Assembly (NCBI GenBank): GCA_026826555.1 | Contig: JAKSZT010021121.1 | Span: 1,496,470-1,560,469, forward strand | DNA length: 64,000 nucleotides | DNA from: Tolypeutes matacus | Taxonomy: Eukaryota > Chordata > Mammalia > Cingulata > Chlamyphoridae | Direction of reading: 5' to 3' | Part shown: positions 13,561 to 23,700 of the stretch, one piece after another | How the letters are laid out: each line of letters begins with the position of its first letter | Numbering within the stretch: position 1 is the stretch's first letter | The notes under the pieces: model-generated | The model's database searches: none | What the model saw: the letters and a program-made list of their open reading frames with translations, nothing else | What the model was told of the DNA's origin: nothing | Program-made: the position numbers and the translations under genes

Positions 13561-14479
13561 ATTTAGCTTCAGGAGAAAAATCACAATATAAAATGCTGCG
13601 GACATGCAGAAAGGTCATGATTAAATGAATGAAGGATTATGCATCCATGTAAATTATAACGACAGGCAACACTGAAATAGGAAATCTGATGCAAAATATG
13701 GGAAATGACTGAGAATACAAAATTGTATGGGCAGCATAAGAATACTTTGAAAGTATTTATTCACATGGGTAAACATTTGACTGCATCAGGTAGAAATGTC
13801 AACGAGCAGGGGACTCATTCATTTCACAACATTTATTGTTCTTCCTGTTTGCTGATCATGTTCCAAAGTTGAGGGTATGTTGGTGAAAAGACAGACAAGC
13901 TCTCTGAGTGAATGGTATGGGGTGGGTGGCACCATGGATTTAAGGTCTTCTTTTAGATGTTGGGAATTGGTTCAAGTAATACATTTCCGGAAAGAAGTTA
14001 CTCAATTGAGATGTTCCTTTCTTTCAGAAAGGTTCCTTCCTCTAAGGCTGGCACCCCTCTCAGCTGGAATTGAACCATGTTTTCTCCCTACACTAGCCAG
14101 CCGGAAACTCTAAGGTGCCATCGGCGTTCTATTTATGGCCTCGTCCTACTCAAGTCTTGGTGCTCAGTGGGATAGGAATTGGATGAAAAACATGATTGCC
14201 AAGTGGGTGACCCCTGTAAGGAAATCTGGGGACTCAAAGATATTAAATATCACTCCAGCCCTGCCCCCATCCTAGCCTTGAATAAGCCAGACCCTCAGTC
14301 CTTTGAAAGCTCTTCATGTCAGGTACTTAAATGAGACCTGGGTCTGGAGGTCTGACCTAGAACTGGCTTAGGGGACAGGCGGGAAAGTTTTGTGCAAGGA
14401 TTTCCCAATTGCTCCCTGGGTTGTGTCAAAGGCCCTGGCTGACCCTGGCTGCGCCCCGCCCCGCCATACCACAGCTTGT
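13561..14479. other. Upstream region of ORM
   Basis: The left part (to about 13800) has LINE-like AT-rich text. The right part (13870-14479) looks unique and would hold the ORM promoter-proximal region. I do not assign transcription factor sites by eye, beyond the TATA box listed separately. Confidence 0.45.
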
Positions 14480-14485
14480 TATAAA
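14480..14485 (+). promoter_or_regulatory. ORM1: ORM TATA box
   Basis: TATAAA in the context CAGCTTGTTATAAAGGACAC, 64 bases before the start codon. Transcription would begin near 14510, giving a short 5' UTR as in known ORM genes. A GC-rich GCCCCGCCCCGCC block lies just upstream (14451-14464). Confidence 0.85.
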
Positions 14486-14543
14486 GGACACTGCACCCTC
14501 CTGCCACCACTTCTGGCTGATTCCCAGCACCTCCTGTCTCAGC

Positions 14544-14657
14544 ATGGCGCTGCCCTGGGCCCTCGCTATCCTGAGCCTCCTGCCTCTGCTGGATGCCCAG
14601 GACCCAGCATGCGCCCCACCGAAGGCCACGCCCATCACCAACGCTACCCTGGAATGG
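14544..14657 (+). CDS. ORM1: ORM exon 1 coding part
   Basis: ATG in CAGCATGG context. It encodes the signal peptide and the mature N terminus (QDPACAPP) through NATLEW; donor GTGAGT. Ends in phase 0. Confidence 0.95.
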
Positions 14658-17600
14658 GTGAGTCCTGGTCCCAGCCCTGCCCGCAGAGCCCTGTACTTCC
14701 CTGGGCTTCCCTCTCCCCTTCTGGCTCCGGGCTCTACCCTTTCCTCTCCTGGATCCTGGGATGAAATCCACACTGCCAGGGAGCCTCGGGAAGCCATCTC
14801 CTGCCTCCCTATTCGGAGCCCCAAGGGGAGGCAGTTCTGTGCTGCGTGGAGGGGGCGCCTGGAGGTGCCTGGTTCGTGGTGCGTGCTCCTGCACGCCCAG
14901 CTCCCACCTGCGGCGCCTCTGTCTCCCTGTTTGAGAAATGGAGGGAGGAGCTGCCAGAGCCCGTCAAGGCTTCAGCCCCAAGCTCCCCATCCCAGCTTCT
15001 GCCTCCTCCCCAGATCTCTGGCAAGTGGTTTTACATCGCCTCGGTCTTACGCAAACCCGAGTACCAGCAGGAGGCGAGAGGGATCCATGCAGCCTTCTTT
15101 TACCTTCTCCCCAACCTGACGGATGACACAGTACTGTTCAGAGAGTACCAGACCATGTGAGACCCCCATACCAGCCCTCTGCCCCCTCCCCAGCCACTAG
15201 CTCTGGCTTCTCCCCTAGCAGCCAGAAAATGGGAGCAAGTCCCCCCGACCCTCCCTAGCCTTGGTCTTCCCATCCTTGGAATGGGGAGGGCTGCCTGGAA
15301 TCTCTGCCTGAATCGTGCCCCTGGATGACTGAGGATGAGTGACTGTCCATCTCCCCTTGACCATCTGACCCTGTGATCTCACTTTGCGTCTGACCTTAGT
15401 GGGGACCAGTGCATCTACAACGCCAGCTACGGGGCAATCCAGCGGCAGAACGGGACCTTCTCCAAAACTGGTGAGCCGGGGCCACCAGGCTTGAGGACTG
15501 CATGTGGAAAGGGGAGGACCGTGGGGCAGGCTGGCAGAGCCGAGAGGAGGAAGGCTGGGGCTAAAGAGAACTCAAGAAAAGCACGTGGCTTCTATCTCTG
15601 TGGTCCTGGTGCCGACACTTGCAATGATCAAAGGGAAGATCACCCCGCTTTGGGGCTCTATGTGCCAGGCTCTGTTCACTGTGCTTTACGTGAATGAACT
15701 TTTTAATACTCACAACTGCCCTAAGAGGACATGATGATGATCCTACCCAATTTACAGATGAGGAAACAGAGGCACAGTGAAGTCAAGGCATTTCCCCGAG
15801 GTCACACAGCTTGCAATTAGAACTACGATTCACACCCAAACCTGGCTTCAGGCCTGCCTCTCTCTTGGCCACACTTTGAGATCCTCTGGAAGCTAAGGAC
15901 AGCAGCCTGTGTATTGGCTGGACAGTGGCTTCCCGCATGTCCCAGTCATCACTACCCATAGTAGGGGCACAGGAATGCCAATGGAGCTGAGTCGGCCCCA
16001 CATACCCACCCCGAGGCTCTGCTCTGGACCTCATTCTTCTCTTCTGTAAAATGAGGAGCATGAACCCCAGACTCACTGATCAGTTGACTCTGGGCATGCC
16101 CAAGGAGTCCTCGTGTAAGATGGGACCACTGCCCGCCTCACAGTCTCAACCAGAGGCCCTTTCTCCCTCCAGAGAGGAACCAAGAACACTTTGCCTACCT
16201 GTGGCTCACCAAGGACCCCGAGACCTTCATACTTTACTTCTTTCTGGAAGATGAGCAAAACCGGGGAGTGGTCTTCTACGGTAGGCATCCTCGGCAGCCA
16301 CCCATGGCAGCCCTCGACTCCAGACTCACCTGGGCTTCACCCCCGGGGATGGGCCCCCAGCACCCCAGCCCTGCCTGGCCTCCTGCCTGGACCTCCCAGC
16401 ATCCTGACCAAGCCCCTTTGCTGCCCCTGCAGCCAGGAAGCAAGAGGTGACTAAGGAACAACTGACGGAGTTCCACGAAGCCCTCAAGTGCGTGGGCCTG
16501 CAGGACGATGAAATTCTGTACACAGATGGGAAAAAGGTAAATGCAAGAAGGCCAGGGCAGTGCCCAGTGCCAGCTTGGGGGTGATCATGTCATGTGCAGT
16601 CCAGGAGGCCAAGAGAGCAAAGGCCGCCAGCCTGGGCTGCAGAGTAAAGTAGGGCATCCTGCTTTAAGCAGGGACAGTTGAGCTTCCCAGAGGCCTGTGG
16701 GTGCTAGGTGAGAGCCCAGGAGGGAAAAGACACAGTGAAATCAGGGAGGGTGCCCAGAGCAGGTGGGGAGGATTTACAAGGCTAACTGGAGGGGAGGAAT
16801 TTAGCAAAGTGTGGCAGTGGGATGTGGGAGAGAGACACAGCCCAGGCAGGGCCATTTGCCATTTCCTACTCCCCGGGGCCTTTGCTTACTGCTCATCTTT
16901 ATGACTTGTGCAACAGTGAGTAAGAGTTGGGGTTTCAGTGTCACTCAGACTTCAGCAAGTCCAGGACCATGTCCTGAATTTTGTATAACAAGAATTCCCT
17001 GCATAAGTATCTCCTTAGTATTTTTCTGTAAACCCATGCCAGGCTTTACTCGGTTTCATTCCATGCAGTATTTCTGTGAACCCACACACTTCGTATGATT
17101 TACATGAAAAAAACTTCATTAATGTTCAAATAAAAGCATCTCAAACCATTTGCCACCTGAGCTCATCTCCCATGACTGCCAGGGGGGTGAGCTCGTCCCA
17201 ACACCAGGAACCCTGGAAAAGAGCTTGAGACACAGGCCCCCGAGTCAGGCCAGGCGGCCCACAGCCTAGCTCCCCATCTCTTGGCCTGGTGACCTCAGAC
17301 AGGGGATGAGGCCAGGCTAAGCCTCAATTTCACCCTTTCCCAAATGGATGCTGTTGTGAGGAAGTCCAAAGATACTGCCTCAGGGCTGAGAGGTCGGAAG
17401 TGCTCAGTAAAGGACACTTTAAGCTTTGAGCTCTGGCTTTGGAGGTGAATAAACAGAGGATCAGAAAGAGAAAAGGACTTCCCCAAGATCACCCAGCTAG
17501 GACGTGGCAGAGCCAAAGGGGGAAACCTGGCTGGGTGGTTCCAGAGCCCAGGTTCATTCCATCCCCATAGAAGAAGCCCCTTCTTTCCCCCCTAACTCTG

Positions 17601-17682
17601 TCTTTCCCCCCACTAGGATCGGTGTGGGCCGCTGGACAAACAGCACGAGGAGGAGAGGAAGAAAGGAAAGACAGACTCCTAA
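14544..17682 (+). CDS. ORM1: Alpha-1-acid glycoprotein (orosomucoid), six exons
   Basis: ORM is a secreted liver acute-phase lipocalin that binds basic and neutral lipophilic compounds in plasma. Joining 14544-14657, 15014-15156, 15400-15470, 16173-16280, 16433-16536 and 17617-17682 gives 201 residues, the human ORM1 length. Residues 1-18 are a signal peptide (MALPWALAILSLLPLLDA). The lipocalin GxW motif is G41-K-W43. Cysteines 23, 90, 165 and 183 match the two human disulphides (23-165, 90-183). N-glycosylation sequons are N33, N72, N93 and N103; the human site at 56 is Gln here. The gene lies between COL27A1 and AKNA, as in human, but as one copy, so calling it ORM1 rather than ORM2 is arbitrary. 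It has a TATA box and AATAAA. Splice sites are all GT/AG. Confidence 0.95.
15014..15156 (+). CDS. ORM1: ORM exon 2
   Basis: Acceptor CTCCCCAG, donor GTGAGA. Encodes ISGKWFYIASVLRKPEYQQ, then AAFFYLLPNLTDDTV and REYQT. Carries the lipocalin GxW signature. Ends two bases into a codon. Confidence 0.95.
15400..15470 (+). CDS. ORM1: ORM exon 3
   Basis: Acceptor GACCTTAG, donor GTGAGC. Encodes GDQCIYNASYGAIQRQNGTF with Cys90 and sequons N93 and N103. Confidence 0.93.
15630..15835 (-). repeat. MIR SINE in ORM intron 3
   Basis: AATTTACAGATGAGGAAACA, GAGGCACAGTGAAGTCAAGG and GAGGTCACACAGCTTGCAAT are a clear antisense MIR. Confidence 0.85.
16173..16280 (+). CDS. ORM1: ORM exon 4
   Basis: Acceptor CCCTCCAG, donor GTAGGC. 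Encodes NQEHFAYLWLTKDPETFILY, then FFLEDEQNRGVVFY, beta strands of the lipocalin barrel. Confidence 0.94.
16433..16536 (+). CDS. ORM1: ORM exon 5
   Basis: Acceptor CCCTGCAG, donor GTAAAT. Encodes KQEVTKEQLTEFHEALKCVG and DDEILYTDGKK, including Cys165 and the C-terminal helix region. Confidence 0.95.
16537..17616 (+). other. ORM1: ORM intron 5
   Basis: The longest ORM intron, 1080 bases. I see no well-preserved repeat, although 17060-17140 reads like an old repeat relic. Confidence 0.6.
17617..17682 (+). CDS. ORM1: ORM exon 6, coding part
   Basis: Acceptor CCCACTAG. Encodes DRCGPLDKQHEEERKKGKTD, S, then TAA at 17680. Carries Cys183. Confidence 0.95.
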   Translation, partial: DRCGPLDKQHEEERKKGKTDS

Positions 17683-17788
17683 GACACAAGGACTAACCCC
17701 AGTCAGAGCTGTAGTGCCCTCAGGAATCTGGGGTCACCCTCATCTTCCCACCAGATCTTTGTATCTCCATTCTTTCCCCAGTTGCATT

Positions 17789-17794
17789 AATAAA
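17789..17794 (+). terminator. ORM1: ORM polyadenylation signal
   Basis: AATAAA 107 bases after the stop, followed by a GT-rich block (TGCTTGTTTGTTTGC) near 17826. The 3' UTR is short, as in human ORM. Confidence 0.88.
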
Positions 17795-18964
17795 GCTCCT
17801 GCATTGGGGACAGGCTGTTTGCTAGGTGCTTGTTTGTTTGCTCATTCATTCTTTTGAAGCCTGCCCGCAGGCAAGCCCTGGCTGGCATTGGATAAGATGC
17901 TGCCCCTGGCTGGAGGAGCCCCTGGGGAAATACTCACCAGATGCAGGATGGATGACGAGTTGCACCATGTGACACAAACTTGCTGTAAGTCTCAAAACAT
18001 CTCTGAATGAGAGAGGAAGTCTCAGAAGGCTTCCTGGAAGGAGCATATGAACCACCCGTGTAGAAAATTTAGAAGTGAGATAAAACCTGCAGTTCCCTCT
18101 GCCAGCCAAGGACTCAGGAGCTCATTTCAAGAAGGCTGAGGTAGAGGACCCCAAGTAAGGGCTGTGGGTAGGGGGCTGTGGGATTCCAGCATGTTGAGGC
18201 CAAGCAGGACAGGCCTTTTTTAGACATAGGCACTGGCCGTCAGGGAAGGGATCGGTGGGCCAGACCGGAGGCAAGAAGACCGTGTGGAGACTTCATGGGC
18301 ATCCTGGTGGGAGGTGGGGGCCTGGACTGGGGCAGGACTTGGTTCTGGGTGACTCCATGAAGTGTCCTAAGAGTGACCCTGAACAGGAGATGACACGTAG
18401 GGGCGAGGCCACAAGGGCCATTCATCATCTTGCAAATGCACCTGGAGGTGGAGCCATGTCTGAGATTCACCAGGAGGCATGTCCAGAGCTGAGCCCAAGG
18501 CCAGGAGCCCAGGGAGGAAGGACTGGCCTCCCGCCAGACCCAGAGGGGCAGGTTAGTCATGGCACCTTGTCTTGTGAGGGTCGCTGAATTGCTGAGGCAA
18601 TTCCGTGTGTGGCTGAACTAACTAGAGACAGACCCGCAATCCTGGCGCCAGCCAGTTGTGAATCCTCTCAGCTGAGGTCCTCGAGGCCTCCCTGCCACAT
18701 GCCCAAACTCTAGCATCCTTCGCTAAACAGATGGGTCCACTGCTGTACCTGGGGTCTTGGGGCTGGGGTCACCGGTCTGGACCCCAGCCTGGGCTGCTCC
18801 ATCCTAGTGGATGTAATGGCCTCATGAACCCCAGAAAATTCTGGACCAGGAGGCTCAGAACCTCTAAGAAATCTTTCCTTTTCAGTGTTACTGCCAACAA
18901 GATGCCAGATTTAACTCTACTGGGGAGGATCAGGGGAAAATTAAATAGAAAAGGGTCCTTGGCC

Positions 18965-18977
18965 GGGGGGGGGGGGG
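18965..18977 (+). repeat. Poly-G run
   Basis: A 13-base uninterrupted G run. Confidence 0.95.
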
Positions 18978-19084
18978 TGCAGGGGAGAAGCAAATGAAGA
19001 CAGAGGTGGGGACTGAAGGAAAGACCTGAGTGAATGAGAAACAGGAATCAGAGAGGAGAAAAGTCATGAGGTGTAGAAAGAAAG

Positions 19085-19290
19085 TGTAAAATGAACATGG
19101 GTTTTGGAGTCAACAAATGTGGGTTTGAACCCTGGCTCTTTCATGAGCCAGCTGAGCAGACAGCCCTGTGAACCTCACTCTTCTCATCAATAAAATGGAG
19201 CCACACTGGGAACCTTGCTGGCTGGGTGTGGGCCAGGTGGGGTGTGACAAGCCCTGTACCCGGCTCATGGATACACCTAGTGGGTGCTCG
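19085..19290 (+). repeat. MIR SINE
   Basis: GGTTTTGGAGTCAACAAATG, GGGTTTGAACCCTGGCTC and ATCAATAAAATGGAGCC follow the MIR head and core in order. Confidence 0.8.
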
Positions 19291-19639
19291 GGGAATGGCA
19301 GCTATTGTTGGTGCAACCAGGAGCACTGGAAAGAGAGTCCAGATTCGTGCTTTCGTTGACACTCACTTGCTTTGAGTCTCAAAACATCTCTTTCCTCTGT
19401 AAAAAGGGAGTCTTCCAGTCCAACGGTCTGAGATTCTGAGTAGGCAGAGGGGGGAAGCTGGAGAAACAGAAGCCACCCAAGGCAGGTAGGCAGTCTGGGA
19501 AAATGCACCCAACCGGGGAGAAGGGCTTGGCTGGCTGTCAACTATTCCACCCCACACACCTGACTTTAGAAACCACAAGTGGAGGACACATACCACAGAC
19601 ACAGCAGGCTCTGGGGATTTTTCTTTTGCCTTTTTTTTT

Positions 19640-20490
19640 TAAAGATCAATATTTGTTCTTCATTTTCCCTTGTAACGAAAATATATTTTTGAATGCCTCA
19701 AATATACAAACATTATTTATGCACACATTCCAGAAATGCTGAGGTAAGCACTGATGCAGGGAGGGGGAGCAGGGGAGGGTCTGGCCTCCTGGCCACAGAC
19801 CGGGCCCCAAACTGAGGCCTGGCAGGTAGCTGGCCACTAGCCAAATGCCACAGGGATCCTGGGGAGAGAGTCGGGGCCTTGGGGTGAGGTACTGAGAGGG
19901 CCTGTGGTGGGACAGCTTCCCGGTGCCCTCCACAGCTTGTCTCCATCCCAGCAAGGACCCAGGTCTTTTCCTCTCCAACCTTGGGAAATGTGGGTACGTG
20001 TCAACCCGGGGTCCCAGATGCCCCACTGACTGCCAATCACTAGAAGCAAACACCGGGATGCTAAGTCCAGAGCTCTGCTGGTCACTAGAGCGGGGGCAGG
20101 TTTGCATCCCAAACCCTGGCCCTTTTCCTTCTTTTCTGGCCTCCTCAGCAAAATTCAAGACCGGAAAAACTCCTCAGTTTAAAAAAACATCTGTCCATTC
20201 ATATACAAAATACATATTATTAGTCGGAGGTGGGCGACTGCAGGCTGAGGAGAAAACCTTCCCCAAGATTCTGCCGGGACACGAGGTGGCCTTGGTCCAG
20301 CATGGCAGGAGCCTTTTCCCCATAGAAGTTTCTTCTCTTGATGACCAACCTATGCCAACTCCATTTTGAAAATCCAAGACCGAGCTGGGAGACCTGTGCT
20401 GGAGGGACGCCTCCTGGCACCTGTGGCTCCAGCCAGCTCCTGGAACTCCGGCCCCACCGCCCACCATCTGTCCCTGAGCCTCGGGTGACA
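19640..20490 (-). other. AKNA: Probable AKNA 3' untranslated region
   Basis: Sequence after the AKNA stop codon on the minus strand. There is no perfect AATAAA; minus-strand variants such as AATATA near 19680 and an ATAAAT-rich patch near 19715 are candidates. The left end is a guess from the T-rich/A-rich switch around 19630-19700. Confidence 0.45.
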
Positions 20491-20752
20491 TCAGAAGAGG
20501 CAGGAGCCCCGCAGGCCGCGGGCCTGGCGCAGGTCGGCAGACAGGGAGCGGCTCATCTGCTTGGTGGTGGAGCGGACGCTCCTGGCGGCCTGCACGGCGC
20601 GGCCCAGGGCCTCGTTGAGCTCCTCCAGGTCATCCAGGTTGAGCTGGATGGAATGCCGCGACCGTGGGGCCGGCCGGGAGGAGCCCGTGGGGGGCCTCTC
20701 GGCAGAGGCTCTGGCTGAGGAGGCTGAGGTAGGTCCTGGGGGTGCGTAGTAC
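20491..20752 (-). CDS. AKNA: AKNA coding exon 21 (last)
   Basis: Acceptor CTCCTCAG. Encodes [11 protein letters not shown], then [40 protein letters not shown] and [13 protein letters not shown], stop TGA at 20491-20493. Residues 1322-1408. The [11 protein letters not shown] stretch has helical heptad character. Confidence 0.96.
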
Positions 20753-23700
20753 CTGAGGAGACAGGTGAGTGTACTCATTCACCTTGGAGAATGCTGGGCA
20801 GAGCCAAAGAGCACTGGCTCTGGACCCAACACTAACTGCCAGCTGGGCCACCGGCCTCTCTCTGTGCCTCGGTTTCTGCACTCCCTAAAATGGGAGTGAC
20901 AAGAGGGACTCACAAGGATGAGGGATGATAACAAAGGTTAATAGTGCCCAGCTGTGAGCAGGTGCTCAAGAGCAGGGACTCCATCTGCCTGTTCACTGAG
21001 AAACATCTATTGGCCATCTGCCACATTAGCCAGTGTCCAGGCCAGGTAAACAGACAGGCACGGGCCCAGCGCTCTGAACACCAGGCGCTCAGGGGCTCAG
21101 GACCACCCCAGACTCTGCAGCAAAACCCCCTCACTGAAGAGGTAATGCATGGGGTCCCACCTGCCAGGTGTGGAGCCCTGGAGCAAGGTGAGAATGGTTT
21201 AGGACTCTGCGGGCGTGGAAGCCTCTGGTTCTGCTCATCGGGGCAGCTGGTGGGAGGACATGCTTCTCAGCCTGGTCCTGCAGGAATGTGGGGGTTTGTG
21301 TGATGAGCAGGCTGAGATGGGCCGCAGAAGCCGTGAGACGAGGCACAGACGTCTCTAAGAACTGACTACTCGTTTACTGAGGGCCATCAAGATCTCCAAG
21401 GAATCCTGCAGTGAGCATGAAGCGGTCATGGCCTTTGTTTTGTGGTAAAAGGGGGTGTGAGGTAAAGAAGCATTTCACCTAAATAAAGCAGAACTGAGCT
21501 TAGGGGGACTTGCCAGAGTCATTTGTTGGCCTCTTGCTTAGGACACTGCAGGGGCTCAGCAAACTGCTATATTCCTGTGCCTCCACTTTCTAATTTGTGC
21601 TGCTGTTCAGTGTGTAAAAGGGCTTTATACTAGGATCGGAATAGACATTTCTCGAAAGAAGATATACAAATGGCCAAAAAGCACAGGAAAAGATGCTCAA
21701 CGTCATTAGCCATCAGGGAAATGCAAACCAAAACCGTAATAAGATGCCACTTCACACACTTCACACCCACTAGGATGGCTGAAATAAGACAGACAACAGC
21801 AAGTGCTGGCTGAGAGGTGGAGAAATCAGAGCCCTCATACACTGCTGATGGGAAAGTAAAATGGAGCAGCCGGCTTGGAGAACAGTCTGGCAGTTCCTGA
21901 AAAGGTCAAACACAGTTCCTAGCTCAGTGCTGGATCCTTGTCCTCGGTACCCATGTGCCAGGCTCTGAGACATGTGCTTGACCAGCACTGTCACCTTTGC
22001 TCTGTAGCTGGTCACCCTTATTTTACAGATGAGGAAAGTGAAGCTTTGAGAGGCCAGCGATGTGGGAGGCAGTGTAATGTGCTGGCCTCAACCGCTCAGG
22101 CCCTGGAATCCACTTGGCTAGCAGTGTGACCTTGAACGGGCTATTTCCCCTTCCTAGACCTCCATATTCCCACCCAAAATGGCCACAGTCCACTACTCCC
22201 AGGGTAGCTGTGGAGAGCAAAAGGGAACTTAGGTAAAAAGCTGATGTGCAGTGCTCAGCTGCTACGTAAATGCCCAGAATCAGAAAGCTGCAAGCGGCAG
22301 CCCTGGGAGCCACACTGGACCTGCCTTAGGCCAGCTTTCTAACCTTACTGATTGTGCACTATAGGTGCTGATAAATACCTATCCCAAGGAATGAACAGGC
22401 TTTCTGAATCCAGTAAGCGATAGCCCACAGAGCCTCCTCTAGGGACTGTGGTGTAATTTCTGGGCTCCCACTCACCCCCACTTTCTGTGAATGTGATGAG
22501 AAGCTTGGCCCGAAAGTGACCCAAATCTTCCCCAGGGCGGACCCTGGAAGAAAACCCCTCCTGCCTAGAAAGCCTCTGGTGCAGGGGGTGTACAGAGGGT
22601 GGCCAGCAGGTGGCAGCACAGGCCCAGCCAGCTTTCTAAAAGGCTGCGCTGGTCTGAGCAACTGAGCAGGCTCAGTCCTGCTGACCAGCAGCTGGACAAA
22701 GCTCAAGGCAACAGCAGCCCAGCTTCTAGGAGCATGAGAGGCACTATGGTTTACTGGCCACTTTCTATGGACTTTCCATACACTAGCTCATTTAATCCTC
22801 ATCACAACCCATTTCATAGAGGAAGAAACTGAGGCACAGAGGAGCAAAGTGACCTGCCCAGGTGTTCGAAGCTGCCACTGGCCAGGTCTCCCGGGTACTG
22901 AAGTCCAGGGGCTTACCCCTCTCCAAGCCCGGGGACAGCAACCTGGCTCGTTCTGCTCACAGGTGTGAGCCTGGAAGGATAAGGAATAGGGCCTTGAGGA
23001 GAAGTAAAAAAACAAACAACCAGGGCTCCTGGGGACACTCAGAGCTTCATCCTGGGCCGTCAAGGCCACCTGCATATTCCAGGCAAAATTCCTTCTTGCC
23101 CGATGAGTCTGGGCACAGGTAAGTGTTTCCAGCCACCTCGGCCGGAGGCCTGAGAAAGGAGGATGGGCTCAGTGTGCCTGGGGCGGGAGGTTCCTCGGTG
23201 ACTTGCCCGGGGTGAGCTGAGATGACAGCAAGAAACCGCTTTGCTAGGCCAGCATCCTAATAAGGGGTCAGGGCCGGACGGTGCCTGTCCTCCTGGCTGG
23301 CCATCTGAGAAATCGAGTCCCAACCCACTCTTTTTACAGTGGGGGAAACTGAGGCAGGAACTAGCTGGTGGCAATTGGGAAAAGAAGGCAAGTCTCCTAA
23401 TTTCAACATCTAGGGCTCTTTCTCTCCACAATCCTGTCATGTTGAACTTAACTTTTACTCATTTTTCTTCTTACTGATGGCAATATCAAACAACAGAATT
23501 CTCGGCCATAACGACAAACTGTTACGAATTGGCAATGAGCGTGGGCCTGTTGCTTACTCCAAATGCCATAAACATCTTGTTTGGTTCTTGCCACGTGGCT
23601 CATTTCAATCCTCAGACAACAATCAAGACCATCACCCCATTTAACAAATGGAGAAACTAAGGCTCAGAGAAGAAGTAGCTTTGTCAAGATCACACTGCAA

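Larger units (their letters stand above)
17811..19640. other. Intergenic gap between ORM and AKNA (convergent genes)
   Basis: Contains a poly-G run at 18965-18977 and a MIR at 19085-19290. I searched it by eye for a second ORM copy and found none. Confidence 0.6.

Noticed and set aside
14409..15119. 236-codon plus-strand frame across ORM exon 1 and 2
   Set aside because: It is in another frame than the ORM protein and crosses the GTGAGT donor and CCCCAG acceptor; a shadow of ORM.
17811..19640. Possible second ORM copy or remnant
   Set aside because: I looked for GKWFYIAS-like, EHFAYL-like and CGPLDKQHE-like sequence on both strands and saw none. A 17-base match (AGTCTCAAAACATCTCT at 17988 and 19375) is too short and looks like low-information repeat text.
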